This document shows, piece by piece, positions 35,277 to 44,150 of a stretch of DNA of 64,000 nucleotides. The stretch's first letter is position 1, and each line of letters begins with the position of its first letter. Made by a program: the position numbers and the translations under genes. Under the pieces are notes generated by a model. The model searched no databases, was not told where the DNA came from, and was given only the letters and a program-made list of their open reading frames with translations. This stretch comes from Paraktedonobacter carboxidivorans (GTDB taxonomy: Bacteria > Chloroflexota > Ktedonobacteria > Ktedonobacterales > Ktedonobacteraceae): the NCBI GenBank assembly GCA_041156125.1, contig JBEVTI010000023.1, positions 1 to 64,000 of the forward strand, read 5' to 3'.

Positions 35277-35298
35277 GTAGACCCTCCTCTTGGTAGCT

Positions 35299-35338
35299 AA
35301 CCAATTCAAACCAATTTAACCAATTTAGTTTATTGGTT
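35299..35338 (-). promoter_or_regulatory. Phased AACCAATT repeats upstream of the GH51 gene
   Basis: AACCAATT occurs at 35299-35306, 35309-35316 and 35318-35325 (spacing 10 and 9 bp). An inverted ATTGGTT at 35332-35338 forms a palindrome with the third copy. Helically phased repeats directly before the start codon region suggest a binding site for a dimeric or cooperative regulator of the GH51 gene. Confidence 0.45.
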
Positions 35339-35443
35339 GAATCTGTTATATGGTACAATGTCTCCTCTATCCTATTGATCTCCCAATTCCTGCATCACTC
35401 GCGCTTCATGCTCAGAGATAAGTGACAGAAGAAAGTAGACTAC

Positions 35444-35932
35444 TTAGGCTAATTGCTTTTCGTACAGGATCACCTCAAGCGCTTGATAGGTATCTTTGCC
35501 AACTTCCTGTTGATAGGTATCTCTGCCGATTTCGCGGTAGCCGTTTTTTTCGTAAAGCCTCTGAGCCGGAATCTGGAGGAGAGAGGTGTCGAGATGCAGG
35601 ATCTGATAGCCAAGGGCGCGGGCGCGGACTTCGAGCTCTTCCAGAATATGCTGACCATAACCGCGCCCCTGATACTTGGCGGAGACTCGCATGCGTTTGA
35701 TCTCGGCGCGCTTCGGACCTGTGCGTTTCAACGCGCCCATCGCCACAAACAGACCATCGTACTCACCAATCAGAAATTCTCCCCCATTTTTGAGATACAC
35801 CTCTTCGATAGCATAGACATCGTCATCCCAGGGACCACGTCCCAGATAGGCCCCGGTCTGTTGAAGAGCTACCACATGCAGATCTTCGACGGCAGCCTGG
35901 TCGGTGGAAGTGTAGCGACGCAATGTAAACAT
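35444..35932 (-). CDS. GNAT-family N-acetyltransferase
   Basis: The 163-aa protein has the acetyl-CoA-binding motif KRMRVSAKYQGRGYGQHILEELE, then LHLDTSLLQIPAQRLYEKNGY, the usual GNAT C-terminal half. The C-terminus contains a small tandem duplication (GRDTYQQEV, GKDTYQALEV) coded by a 27-bp direct repeat. ATG 35932 follows AAAGGGAAG; a longer reading to 36055 has no good site. The substrate is unknown. It lies 129 bp downstream of an XRE-cupin regulator gene in the same direction, a common pairing. Confidence 0.88.
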   Translation of the reverse strand: MFTLRRYTSTDQAAVEDLHVVALQQTGAYLGRGPWDDDVYAIEEVYLKNGGEFLIGEYDGLFVAMGALKRTGPKRAEIKRMRVSAKYQGRGYGQHILEELEVRARALGYQILHLDTSLLQIPAQRLYEKNGYREIGRDTYQQEVGKDTYQALEVILYEKQLA

Positions 35933-36061
35933 GAAGCTTCCCTTTCTAAATAACTGGCTTGCTCCTAATGGCACGGATGTTGGCAAGAGACCTTCGTGGC
36001 CTGCACTATTGTCTGTAGCCACAATCGAGATGGTAGTGTGGCTATCTCTGGTCATGTCGTC

Positions 36062-36634
36062 TTACAAGATAAAGAGAATATACCTGGCGGCGCACTGCTC
36101 AGGGGTTGCGAAAGCGCTGGGACCAAAGAGTTGGTAGCGCAGACAGTCGCCAGGCCGTAGATCGTAGGTCTGCCCATTGAAGCTGACTTCCAATTGTCCC
36201 TCCATCATGAGCAGATGATGTTCCAGGCCCACTCTTGGCGCATGCTCATAGGTGATGCGCGTGCCAGGTTCGATCTCGCACTCAAGGGCCTCGGCAGCCA
36301 GAGCTCTGGTAGGTGGGGATACCGAACGCCGCCGGAAGCCGCTAGTCTGGTCTGTCCAGACCGCTTGCGTGTCGCGGCGGATGAGGGGGGCAAAGTCATC
36401 CTCAACCATGCGCATCAGCCGCGACATGGTCAAGCTATAGGCCGTGCAGAGCTTGCTCAGCACGCTCGTCGTTGGTTTCACCTCTGCATTCTCAAGCCGG
36501 GAGAGGGTGGCGCGGCTGACGTTGCTGCGTCTTGCAAGTTCGTCCAACGACCAGCCACGCTCAGCACGCAGAGCCTTGAGCCGCTGGGCAAGCAGTTGAT
36601 CAATTGAGGTGTTATCCGAATAGGTATTTCCCAT
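36062..36634 (-). CDS. XRE-family regulator with cupin domain
   Basis: The 190-aa protein has an N-terminal helix-turn-helix (LAQRLKALRAERGWSLDELARRSNVSRATLSRLENAEVKPT) split here as a standard XRE domain, and a C-terminal cupin barrel (EIEPGTRITYEHAP, HHLLMMEGQLEV, LRPGDCLRY). Such regulators often repress themselves and an adjacent acetyltransferase or transporter. A palindrome around ATATGAAATACTATCTCATAT just upstream of the start (36632-36660) may be the autoregulatory operator. Confidence 0.9.
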   Translation of the reverse strand: MGNTYSDNTSIDQLLAQRLKALRAERGWSLDELARRSNVSRATLSRLENAEVKPTTSVLSKLCTAYSLTMSRLMRMVEDDFAPLIRRDTQAVWTDQTSGFRRRSVSPPTRALAAEALECEIEPGTRITYEHAPRVGLEHHLLMMEGQLEVSFNGQTYDLRPGDCLRYQLFGPSAFATPEQCAARYILFIL

Positions 36635-36758
36635 ATATGAAATACTATCTCATATATGGGAATTCGTCAAGGCTATCGATGACTCCTTCCAGAGTTCCTC
36701 GAAAGTCGAGAGGAAGTCAGCAAAGGCGTGGGTGCAGGGAGTTTCCGATTGGCTAACT

Positions 36759-36789
36759 CGTGATGGGAAGCTCCAGGCTTCCCATCACG
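36759..36789. repeat. 13-bp stem-loop after secreted-protein gene
   Basis: CGTGATGGGAAGC (36759-36771) pairs exactly with GCTTCCCATCACG (36777-36789) over a 5-nt loop. It lies beyond the stop codon of the small secreted protein (minus strand), so a terminator role is possible. Confidence 0.6.
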
Positions 36790-36817
36790 GCGCTATACGT
36801 CAGCGCTCTAATTAGAG

Positions 36818-37267
36818 TTAGCACCACCGATAAGCGAGGCCAGCATCCGAGCTTCCGCCGAAAGCGCTGATGACAACATCGTAAGACTGCCACCGCCTTC
36901 CATTCCACGATCCCGCGTCCCACCAGGTCACATTAATCTGACTAAGACTCGACCAATTCCACCAGCTATGACTGGATCTGTCACAGAATGTCACAGATGT
37001 GTCGTAGCTGCCCTCGGGTGGGCAGTTCCTGAAATTACATACGTAGGGGCATTGGTAAGGATTATTGCACCGTGAGGCCGAGTGCATCGGTTGAGAGGTG
37101 ACCTGAGAACCAGTATGAAAGAGAACGCTGGCTGCAAACAGTGAATGAGAGGTGACCTGAGAACCAGTATGAAAGAGAACGCTGGCCGCAGACGCAGAGC
37201 CACTCAAAACAACAAAAGAAAAAAGTGCTGTTAGTACAGCAAGTACAACGAGTTTTTTGCGAGACAC
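36818..37267 (-). CDS. Small secreted Cys-containing protein
   Basis: The ~150-aa protein has a signal peptide (KKLVVLAVLTALFSFVVLSGSASAA). The mature part has an 18-residue unit (SVLFHTGSQVTSxxxxAA) repeated twice, then a Cys-rich segment (CNNPYQCPYVCNFRNCPPEG) and a Trp-rich tail. The repeat is a 54-bp tandem duplication in the DNA (41 bp identical at 37092-37132 and 37146-37186). GTG 37267 is chosen because AAAGGA precedes it and it starts directly at the signal peptide; an ATG at 37372 is less likely. Function unknown. Confidence 0.6.
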   Translation of the reverse strand: MSRKKLVVLAVLTALFSFVVLSGSASAASVLFHTGSQVTSHSLFAASVLFHTGSQVTSQPMHSASRCNNPYQCPYVCNFRNCPPEGSYDTSVTFCDRSSHSWWNWSSLSQINVTWWDAGSWNGRRWQSYDVVISAFGGSSDAGLAYRWC

Positions 37268-37836
37268 GGTACTTTTCCTTTCTCGCCTGCGGATAGCAGG
37301 CAGATAACCATGAGTAAAAATTAGGAGAGACAACCTTCCTGCCTCCCGGCAGGTCAACGTATCAAGTTTCACATTCCTTGCGATGTATCAAAGGTGTATA
37401 TGTGAGTGATACGCATCTTTACTTCTCCTTTCTCATAGTAATAATGCATGTAGCGTAATGCATATGTTTTGCACTATACAGTGAGGAAAAATAATACAAG
37501 CGACTTATACTTATATCCATTTTTTCACTTAAAATGTGTGGTACTTGCCAGCAAGTGTACCTGTATAATGCTCCAATTTTCCAGGTCAAACCTGGACATT
37601 TTTGGGCACCTCGTTTTATTTCTTGCGTTTTCCGCTTTTCCCGTTTATATTAAGCGTAAGATATTTTCTTTCTTTCAGATCTGCTTTTGACGAAAGCAGA
37701 TAGAACTAACCGAGGAAAGAAAAGGTATAGAGTGAAGAGGAAGGAACTGTAAAGAAACTTGCTCTCCCTCTATTTCTGGCTAGCAAGAGCGTGAAGGATT
37801 TTCTCCTCCACGATAATGCCTGCATACGAGCGGCTT
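37268..37836. other. AT-rich intergenic region, no gene recognised
   Basis: This stretch covers the promoter region of the small secreted-protein gene, then AT-rich DNA with no coding frame I can support. It ends at the stop codon of the mutarotase-like remnant. Confidence 0.4.
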
Positions 37837-37983
37837 TTAATCCATGTGAGACATTTCTGGAAGCAGGGGGGAAAAGCCGGTATCCGGGTCCACAGGTGCC
37901 TCGATTAGTGTTTGCATAGATGCTTGCCAGCGAAGGTTGACGGGATTCGTCGCAAGAAATGTGACCATAGCAGCAAAATCATC
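37837..37983 (-). pseudogene. C-terminal remnant of L-rhamnose mutarotase-like gene
   Basis: The minus-strand frame reads DDFAAMVTFLATNPVNLRW, then QASMQTLIEAPVDPDTG and FSPLLPEMSHMD before a stop. This matches the C-terminus of RhaM/DUF718 proteins (TNPVNxRWQ, FPLLPEVFHLD pattern). The N-terminal half is absent: directly upstream lies the 27-bp-arm hairpin 37978-38045. The family interconverts sugar anomers, in line with the surrounding arabinoside locus. The fragment is too short to work. Confidence 0.7.
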
Positions 37984-38045
37984 CCCGCCCCTTTTGTTGT
38001 GCAGCGCCTGCCAAATCTCTGCACAACAAAAGGGGCGGGGATGAT
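37978..38045. repeat. Perfect 27-bp inverted repeat replacing a gene 5' part
   Basis: The arms 37978-38004 and 38019-38045 are exact complements with a 14-nt loop. The left arm overlaps the first codons of the rhaM-like remnant (GDD of GDDFAAM lies in the arm), and the right arm ends 22 bp before the stop of the clan GH-A gene. Confidence 0.9.
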
Positions 38046-38067
38046 CTCCGACTAGCTTGCAGAGAGA

Positions 38068-39792
38068 TTAGCTCTGAATCTTCCAGAGATGGTCTGCTGT
38101 ACCGTTATCTGTCCATTGCAGGGCGAGCGCTCCTGCCGAGGTTGAGGCACCAGAGATGCCCAGCATCAGGCCACTATTCTTGTTCACAAGCTTGACATAA
38201 CCTCCACCGGCATCGACTATCTGCCAGAGATGGTCCGCCGTACCGTTATCTGTCCACTGTAGAGCAATAGCTCCCGCCGAGGTTGAGGCGCTCGTGATGC
38301 CCAATAGCAGGCCACTATTCCTGTTCACGATCTTGACATACCCTCCACCAGCATCGACCAGATGCCAGAGGTGGTCTGCTGTACCGCTATCTGACCATTG
38401 GAGCACTTGTGCTCCTGAGGAGGTTGAAGCACCAGAGATACCCAGTACCAGGCCACTATTCTTGTTCACAATTTTGTTATAGAGAGCAGTACCAGCGGGA
38501 GTAATCCGCAAATGATACCCTGCAGTGCTACTCATATTACTGATTGGCACGGTGATGGACCCATTGGTGATTGTGTAGTTTGCCACAGAGACCACGGTAG
38601 TGCCTGTGACCGCAGTGGTGCGACCGAGAGAGGGGACATATTCCAGGGTCACAGTTGCGCTGGAGCCAAAGGCGGAGAGCGCATTTAACCCATTGATAGT
38701 CACTGAGTTGGAGCCGCTGCCGCCTCCAAAGATGACGCTCACCTGATTGCCTGAACTTGTGACAGAGGCAGCCCCATCCAGACCCGTTTGCGCTGGCGGG
38801 GTAGTGACGAGCATGTTGCCTGACATGTCTCCATACCATTTGTACAGCCACCAGGCTCCGTTGGGTTGAGTATTATTGATCACCATATCATCAAACGTGC
38901 CATACTGGTTCCAGAAAGCCAGTTCGGCATTATCGACTTTTCCGCGCTCAAATTTCGCGATATAGCCAACCAGTGAGCCTGGAATACCGACTTCACCGGG
39001 CTGGGCGTATTCCTCAATCGCAATCGGCAATGGACTGATACCAAGGCTGGACTCAAGGCTACGATACGCGCTGATATCCGCCGCAATCCTGCTCTGACCG
39101 CTTAACTCGTGCCAACTGATGATGTTTGGTAACGCCTTGTTAGTTTTGGCGTAGCTGAGGAATGAGCTCATATAGCTCGCGTTATACACAGAGATACTTG
39201 GTCCCTGGATCGGGGTCGTGCTATCTTTTGCGCGTACCTCCTGGTAAGTGCGCACCCAACCAGCGTTGAACGAACCCGCGTTGGTCGTATCCCAGGTCCA
39301 GTCAGGCTCATTCCACAGTTCCCAGGCATTGATATTGGTCACACTGGTAGCTGCCTTGCGCGCTGCGACCTCTCCATCGACCACGCTGAGCCAGTTTGCC
39401 CAGCTCACCCATCTATAGGGAAAGTTGGGATAATAGTCGGGCATGCGAATTGTGACCACCGCTCCCGCGCGGGCAGCCTTGGAAGCAACCACCAGCGCGT
39501 CACCTCCGGGAGCGCTTGCGCCATTGGGCAACTGCTGACCATTGGGAGCCATCTGCACAAAATCGCGTGGATGTAAGGGTGTCACCATACTATCAGCAGG
39601 CGTCGCATCGCTGCCAAGCCCATACAGTCCCCCTGAGGCGACATGTGTGACTGAGCGAAGCACCTGATTGGCATTCACGACCAGCGTAGGCGTCGCAGCC
39701 TGAGCTGGTAACGCTGGTAAAAGAGACCATCCTGCTACGAGCAGGAGAGCCAGACAGATCCATCTCAAGAATCGGCCAAAGAAATGTTTCAT
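38068..39792 (-). CDS. Secreted clan GH-A glycosidase with ricin-type repeats
   Basis: The 574-aa protein has a signal peptide (WICLALLLVAGWSLLPALPAQA) and a TIM-barrel domain with acid/base motif NAWELWNEPDW (about residue 162) and probable nucleophile PIAIEEYAQPGE (about residue 265). A beta domain follows, then three ~46-residue ricin-B-like units ending in LQWSDSGTADHLW, LQWTDNGTADHLW and LQWTDNGTADHLW. The barrel resembles GH39-type or related clan GH-A enzymes. Secretion and carbohydrate-binding repeats suggest attack on polymeric plant or microbial polysaccharide, feeding the transporter at 42-45 kb. Exact family and substrate are uncertain. Confidence 0.85.
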   Translation of the reverse strand: MKHFFGRFLRWICLALLLVAGWSLLPALPAQAATPTLVVNANQVLRSVTHVASGGLYGLGSDATPADSMVTPLHPRDFVQMAPNGQQLPNGASAPGGDALVVASKAARAGAVVTIRMPDYYPNFPYRWVSWANWLSVVDGEVAARKAATSVTNINAWELWNEPDWTWDTTNAGSFNAGWVRTYQEVRAKDSTTPIQGPSISVYNASYMSSFLSYAKTNKALPNIISWHELSGQSRIAADISAYRSLESSLGISPLPIAIEEYAQPGEVGIPGSLVGYIAKFERGKVDNAELAFWNQYGTFDDMVINNTQPNGAWWLYKWYGDMSGNMLVTTPPAQTGLDGAASVTSSGNQVSVIFGGGSGSNSVTINGLNALSAFGSSATVTLEYVPSLGRTTAVTGTTVVSVANYTITNGSITVPISNMSSTAGYHLRITPAGTALYNKIVNKNSGLVLGISGASTSSGAQVLQWSDSGTADHLWHLVDAGGGYVKIVNRNSGLLLGITSASTSAGAIALQWTDNGTADHLWQIVDAGGGYVKLVNKNSGLMLGISGASTSAGALALQWTDNGTADHLWKIQS

Positions 39793-39864
39793 TGCATTCC
39801 TTTCATTGCATCAAGCAAGAAAATGATTTGACCATACATGAGGCATCTTGCCTCAATTTACTTA

Positions 39865-39966
39865 TGAGTCATCCTAATTTTGAAAAATCAGGCCAAACCT
39901 CTTCAAAACAAAGGGGGTGAGGAGTGGACGCGCTCATGCTGCTTAGAAAAAATCAGGGATAACTCA
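39865..39966. repeat. Family 1-related element with inverted ends
   Basis: The left end TGAGTCATCCTAATTTTG and right end AAAAAATCAGGGATAACTCA are approximate inverted repeats of the family 1 tail terminus. The internal part (AAAAATCAGGCCAAA) again matches the tail. No long stem-loop is present in this copy. It occupies the promoter-side gap between the clan GH-A and GH127 genes. Confidence 0.6.
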
Positions 39967-40138
39967 TTGCTGAGTAGTATGCTGCTTTCCCCTCCTTTCT
40001 CCCTGTTTCTCTGGCATAGGAAACATTTCTATGCAAGGAAACGCTTCATAAAGAGGAGCACCAGGAATCAGCGAGTAGTACAATAACCTGTCTTCACATC
40101 GACCAGCGCGCTCAAAGAAAGCGCAGAAGGCTCTGCTT

Positions 40139-42076
40139 TTAGAAGCTCGTATAGTCATCATCGTCTACCTTTAGCCAGATGCACATCTCGCCGGGTTCAC
40201 GTTGAGCCCACGCATAGTAAGGGATAGCAGTTAGCGTGAACGGCTGAAAAGTCGGCGGGAGCGTGCGGTACAGGGTGTCGTCCCAATCCGCCGTTTCCAG
40301 CATTCGCCCGGTGGCGTTTAGCACAGCAATTCCACCCAGAAGGTCAGGCACAAAGCGTTTCTCAAAGGTCGCGCTGGACGGCAGAGTAAACTGCTGCAGT
40401 GGGATAGGGTTATCCTGGCTTTCCAGGCAATAGATCAAGGGACCTGAGCGTAAGGCAACCTTTCCCACATTCTCGCGAATAGCTGGATGAGGATAAATCC
40501 GTTCAACGGGCATCGTCAGGTGCAATGTCAGGCTCTCGCCAGGCTGCCAGGTGCGTGTCACACGCGCGTATCCTTTGCGCAATTCATATGGGATCTCCGC
40601 GCCTGCCAGGGTGAGACGGGCCGCGGGACACCAGCCTGGAATACGCACGTGGAGTCCGAATTCTACAGGTTCATCACATTCAACCTCCAGGCGCACTATG
40701 CCATCCCAGGGATAATTGGTGTACTGATGCAGAGTAATAGACTGGCTGCCAACCGTCAGTGTACTGCTACTCTGCGCGTAGAGATGGACGAGAATGTCCG
40801 TTTCTGTGACGGTATAGAAATAGCTCCCGATTGAGAGGAGCAGACGCGCGATATTGGGAGGACAACAGGCACATTTAAACCAGGGCTGGCGGTGATGTGT
40901 GCCAGCGCTTTCCAGGGGATTGACATAAAAAAAAGAGTTTCCATCGAGGGCAATCCCGCTCAGTACTCCATTATAAAGGGCCTGTTCCAGTACATCCGCG
41001 TAGCGCTGATCCGCGTCCAGTTGCAACAGACGCTGGCTCCACATGACCAGGCCGATCGCCGCGCACGTTTCGGCATACGCGGCGGAATTTGGTAGATCAT
41101 AATCAGCGGTGAAACCTTCATTGCCCTCGGAGGAGCCCAGGCCACCAGTAATATACAGGCGTTTAGCCTGCAGGTGATTCCAGACGTGCTCGCAGGTTTC
41201 GCGCAGACTCTCATCTTCCAACTCACGAGCCAGATCAGCGACCGCGCTGAACAGATACATTGCGCGAACCGCGTGTCCCACAATCTCATGCTGCTCACGC
41301 ACTGGCACATGCGACTGATTATACTCGTAAGTCGCCATCTCGTAGTCAGCGGGTGCTTCGCCGCGAGCTTCGGCCTCCAGATCAAAGTATGAAGGACGCT
41401 GGCCGCGCTCTTCAATGAAGTAGTGGCTCAAGCGCATATAGCGTCGTTCCCCTGTGATGCGGGAAAGTTTGATCAACGCCAACTCAATCTCTTCATGACC
41501 ACAGTAGCCACGCCGTTTGCCTTCCTCTGGACCAAAGGTCGCGTCGATATAATCGGCATAGCGGCATACAGCATCGAGCAGGATACGTTGGCCAGTGGCC
41601 TGAAAGTGCGCCACTGCCGCTTCGATCAGGTGTCCCGCGCAATAGAGTTCGTGGTAATCGCGCAGATTGCTCCAGCGCTGTTCAGGCTCTACCTGAGTAA
41701 ACCAGAGATTCAGATAGCCATCAGGCTGTTGCAGCGTTAGCAGAAAGGCGATGGCCTCATCTACCAATGCCTCAAGGTCAGGGTCCGGTTGGAGCGCCAG
41801 ACTATAGCTCGCGGCCTCGATCCATTTGGCGATATCAGATTCCCAGAACACATACGGAATAGGGCGCATACCAGCGTGCCAGCTCTCGTGAAATCCCGTA
41901 AAATGTCCATCCAGGCGCATCTGCTGGTAGATCGCAGGCAGGGTCTGGGTACGCAAGGTCTGCAAGCGAGACGCCCAAAACGTATCCTGAAAGACCGTAG
42001 CAGTATGCGGAACAGCGGATGAACGCAATACCTCGTGTGCATTCCCTTGTGTCTGGGAAGATGATGACAGGGACAT
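40139..42076 (-). CDS. GH127 beta-L-arabinofuranosidase
   Basis: The 645-aa enzyme belongs to GH127 (formerly DUF1680): an N-terminal (alpha/alpha)6 region with YWLAL-free helices such as WIEAASYSLALQ and GYLNLWFTQVEP, the zinc/catalytic cysteines in AETCAAIGLVMW and WFKCACCPPNIARLL, and C-terminal beta-sandwich LHVRIPGWCP. Characterised members use a Zn-bound cysteine nucleophile to release beta-L-arabinofuranose from arabino-oligosaccharides of plant extensins. No signal peptide is visible, so it is probably cytoplasmic and acts on imported oligosaccharides. It lies just downstream of the sugar ABC transporter genes. Confidence 0.93.
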   Translation of the reverse strand: MSLSSSSQTQGNAHEVLRSSAVPHTATVFQDTFWASRLQTLRTQTLPAIYQQMRLDGHFTGFHESWHAGMRPIPYVFWESDIAKWIEAASYSLALQPDPDLEALVDEAIAFLLTLQQPDGYLNLWFTQVEPEQRWSNLRDYHELYCAGHLIEAAVAHFQATGQRILLDAVCRYADYIDATFGPEEGKRRGYCGHEEIELALIKLSRITGERRYMRLSHYFIEERGQRPSYFDLEAEARGEAPADYEMATYEYNQSHVPVREQHEIVGHAVRAMYLFSAVADLARELEDESLRETCEHVWNHLQAKRLYITGGLGSSEGNEGFTADYDLPNSAAYAETCAAIGLVMWSQRLLQLDADQRYADVLEQALYNGVLSGIALDGNSFFYVNPLESAGTHHRQPWFKCACCPPNIARLLLSIGSYFYTVTETDILVHLYAQSSSTLTVGSQSITLHQYTNYPWDGIVRLEVECDEPVEFGLHVRIPGWCPAARLTLAGAEIPYELRKGYARVTRTWQPGESLTLHLTMPVERIYPHPAIRENVGKVALRSGPLIYCLESQDNPIPLQQFTLPSSATFEKRFVPDLLGGIAVLNATGRMLETADWDDTLYRTLPPTFQPFTLTAIPYYAWAQREPGEMCIWLKVDDDDYTSF

Positions 42077-42209
42077 TCGTGATCCTTTCCTCGGAAACAG
42101 GTGCCTGATGTGTCCGTTATCCTGGTAGACGGTGATTGAGTAAGCGGCGTCGGAAGCGCCTGGAGCAGACTGCTCTTTCAGGGAGCTAGCGCTCTTACGC
42201 GCCTTCTCC

Positions 42210-43040
42210 CTAACCTTTTACTGCCCCGGCAGTAAGACCAGCGGTGATATAACGCTGGAAAAGAACAAGCAAAATGGCCGCTGGAATAGAAGCCAGAGTA
42301 GCGACAGCCATCGCGCTATCCCAATGGTCACTGAACTGACCGAGATAGGTAAAAATGCTCAGCGAGACTGGCTCGATCACATTATTCGTTGAGAGTGTCA
42401 GCGCGTAGATAAAATCGCCCCAGGCAAAGAGAAAGGCAAACAGGCCAGCGGTCACCACGCCCGGCACAACCAGCGGCAAGATGATGCGCAGAAAAGCTCC
42501 CCATTCGCCTGTGCCATCGACATACGCAGCCTGGGCCAGTTCTTTCGGGATAGAGAGAAAGAAGGAGCGCAGGATTAAGACGGCGAAGGGGACAGCATAG
42601 GTGCTATCGGCCAGAATCAATCCCACATAACTATTGAGCAGACCAAACTGATTAAAAATCAGAAACATTGGCGTCGTCAATGTAACGGTCGGAATCATCT
42701 GGGTAAGCAAGAGAATAAAAACGAGAAAGAGCGTGACCCGCAGGCGAAAGTGCGCCAGAGCGTAAGCCGCGGGAGTCGCAATGATCACCGAGAGCACAGC
42801 GGTCCCTAGCGCGACCAGCAGGCTGGTCCCCAGGTGTGGTAACTGCGTTTGCCAGACATCGACATACGCGGCGCTGGTTATTTGCGTGGGGACCAGCGAG
42901 ACCGGGATACTGAAAATCTCGCGGGTAGTCTCGAAGGAATTAATCACCATCCAGTAAAGCGGGAAAAGCATAATGGCGGTAAGCACAAGACCCACAAGAG
43001 TGGCACTGTACTGCCTGAACTGTTTTTGTAACAGGCCCAT
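42210..43040 (-). CDS. Sugar ABC transporter permease (MalG-like)
   Basis: The 276-aa protein has six hydrophobic segments and the EAA loop motif with AAYVDGTGEWGAFLRIILPLVVPG, typical of CUT1 inner-membrane permeases of the MalG type. ATG 43040 is chosen because AAAGGA lies 9 nt upstream; the reading to 43076 would overlap the partner gene. It pairs with the MalF-like permease 26 nt upstream. No ATP-binding subunit gene is present in the locus, so a shared MsiK/UgpC-type ATPase elsewhere is likely. Confidence 0.93.
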   Translation of the reverse strand: MGLLQKQFRQYSATLVGLVLTAIMLFPLYWMVINSFETTREIFSIPVSLVPTQITSAAYVDVWQTQLPHLGTSLLVALGTAVLSVIIATPAAYALAHFRLRVTLFLVFILLLTQMIPTVTLTTPMFLIFNQFGLLNSYVGLILADSTYAVPFAVLILRSFFLSIPKELAQAAYVDGTGEWGAFLRIILPLVVPGVVTAGLFAFLFAWGDFIYALTLSTNNVIEPVSLSIFTYLGQFSDHWDSAMAVATLASIPAAILLVLFQRYITAGLTAGAVKG

Positions 43041-43066
43041 AGAACGGTTTCCTTTCAATGGAGAGC

Positions 43067-44029
43067 TTAGATCCATTTCGTTGTGCGTCGAGACAACCAG
43101 AGGTAGACCAGAGCCAGCAGCAGAGAGATCACAAGGATGATATTGGCCTGCGCGGCCCCTTGTCCGAACGATTGCTGAGTAAAGGAGAGCGTATAGGACC
43201 AGGTAGCAAAGGTCTGGGTATCATTGGCTGGCCCTCCCTGCGTGATCACATAGATCAGGTCGAAAACTTTGAGCGTATAAATAAAACCCAACATAAGGAC
43301 AATCCCAATCACGGGTTCTAACATCGGCAAAATGATATAGCGAAAGCGCTGCCAGCGAGTCGCGCCATCAATCATGGCAGCCTCGTAAAATTCCTGCGCA
43401 ATGCCCTGGAGACCGCTATAGAGAATCACCATATTAAAAGGAATACCCAGCCAGATATTGGCGATGATCAGCGCAGCCAGAGCCCAGCCGGGCGTAGTTA
43501 ACCAGCCAAAGTGATCTGGCAGCAGATGCAAACTGGCCAGACCCTGGTCGATCAGCCCATTGGTCTCGTTGAAAAGCCACTTCCAGATCGTTCCTGAGAC
43601 AATCAAAGGCAGCAGCCAGGGCAAAAGGAACAGGGCGCGTAAAAAACGGCTCAGGGGAAAATGACGAGAAAAGAAGAGAGCCAGGCCCAGGCCAATCAGA
43701 AACTGCGGCACCAGAGACAGCACCGTAAAGAAGAGGGTATGAAGGGCCGCGCTTTGAAAGGTGAAGTTGCTTATAACCGCAAGATAGTTTGCCAGACCAA
43801 TAAAAGGCGCATTACCTGTGATCTCGGCCTGCAGATCATATTGTTCCAGGCTGATCTGCAGGCTATAGAACAGTGGATAGCCATAAAAGACGATTACATA
43901 GATAAGCAAAGGCATGAGGAATGTCAGCTGAATCAGCGGCTTACGCCAGCGTCGGCGTGGTCGAACAGTAGCTCCTGTTGTCCAGGACGGGGTCAGTTGA
44001 TTGGTGACGGGACGAGTTTTGACAAACAC
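43067..44029 (-). CDS. Sugar ABC transporter permease (MalF-like)
   Basis: The 320-aa protein has a basic N-terminus and six or more membrane segments, with the EAA loop YEAAMIDGATRWQRFRYIILPMLEPV. This is the standard CUT1 MalF-type partner. It forms the heterodimeric channel with the product of the following gene and receives substrate from the binding protein encoded just upstream. Confidence 0.93.
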   Translation of the reverse strand: MFVKTRPVTNQLTPSWTTGATVRPRRRWRKPLIQLTFLMPLLIYVIVFYGYPLFYSLQISLEQYDLQAEITGNAPFIGLANYLAVISNFTFQSAALHTLFFTVLSLVPQFLIGLGLALFFSRHFPLSRFLRALFLLPWLLPLIVSGTIWKWLFNETNGLIDQGLASLHLLPDHFGWLTTPGWALAALIIANIWLGIPFNMVILYSGLQGIAQEFYEAAMIDGATRWQRFRYIILPMLEPVIGIVLMLGFIYTLKVFDLIYVITQGGPANDTQTFATWSYTLSFTQQSFGQGAAQANIILVISLLLALVYLWLSRRTTKWI

Positions 44030-44150
44030 AATGCTGCTACCTTTCTCGATGTAGGGAACCGGAGTGTCTCATGGAGAAGGCAGAGCAAGGAGAAACTCCT
44101 GATGTTCTGCAGATCATCCATGAAACGCTCCCCTATCAAGCCCGTCTGAG

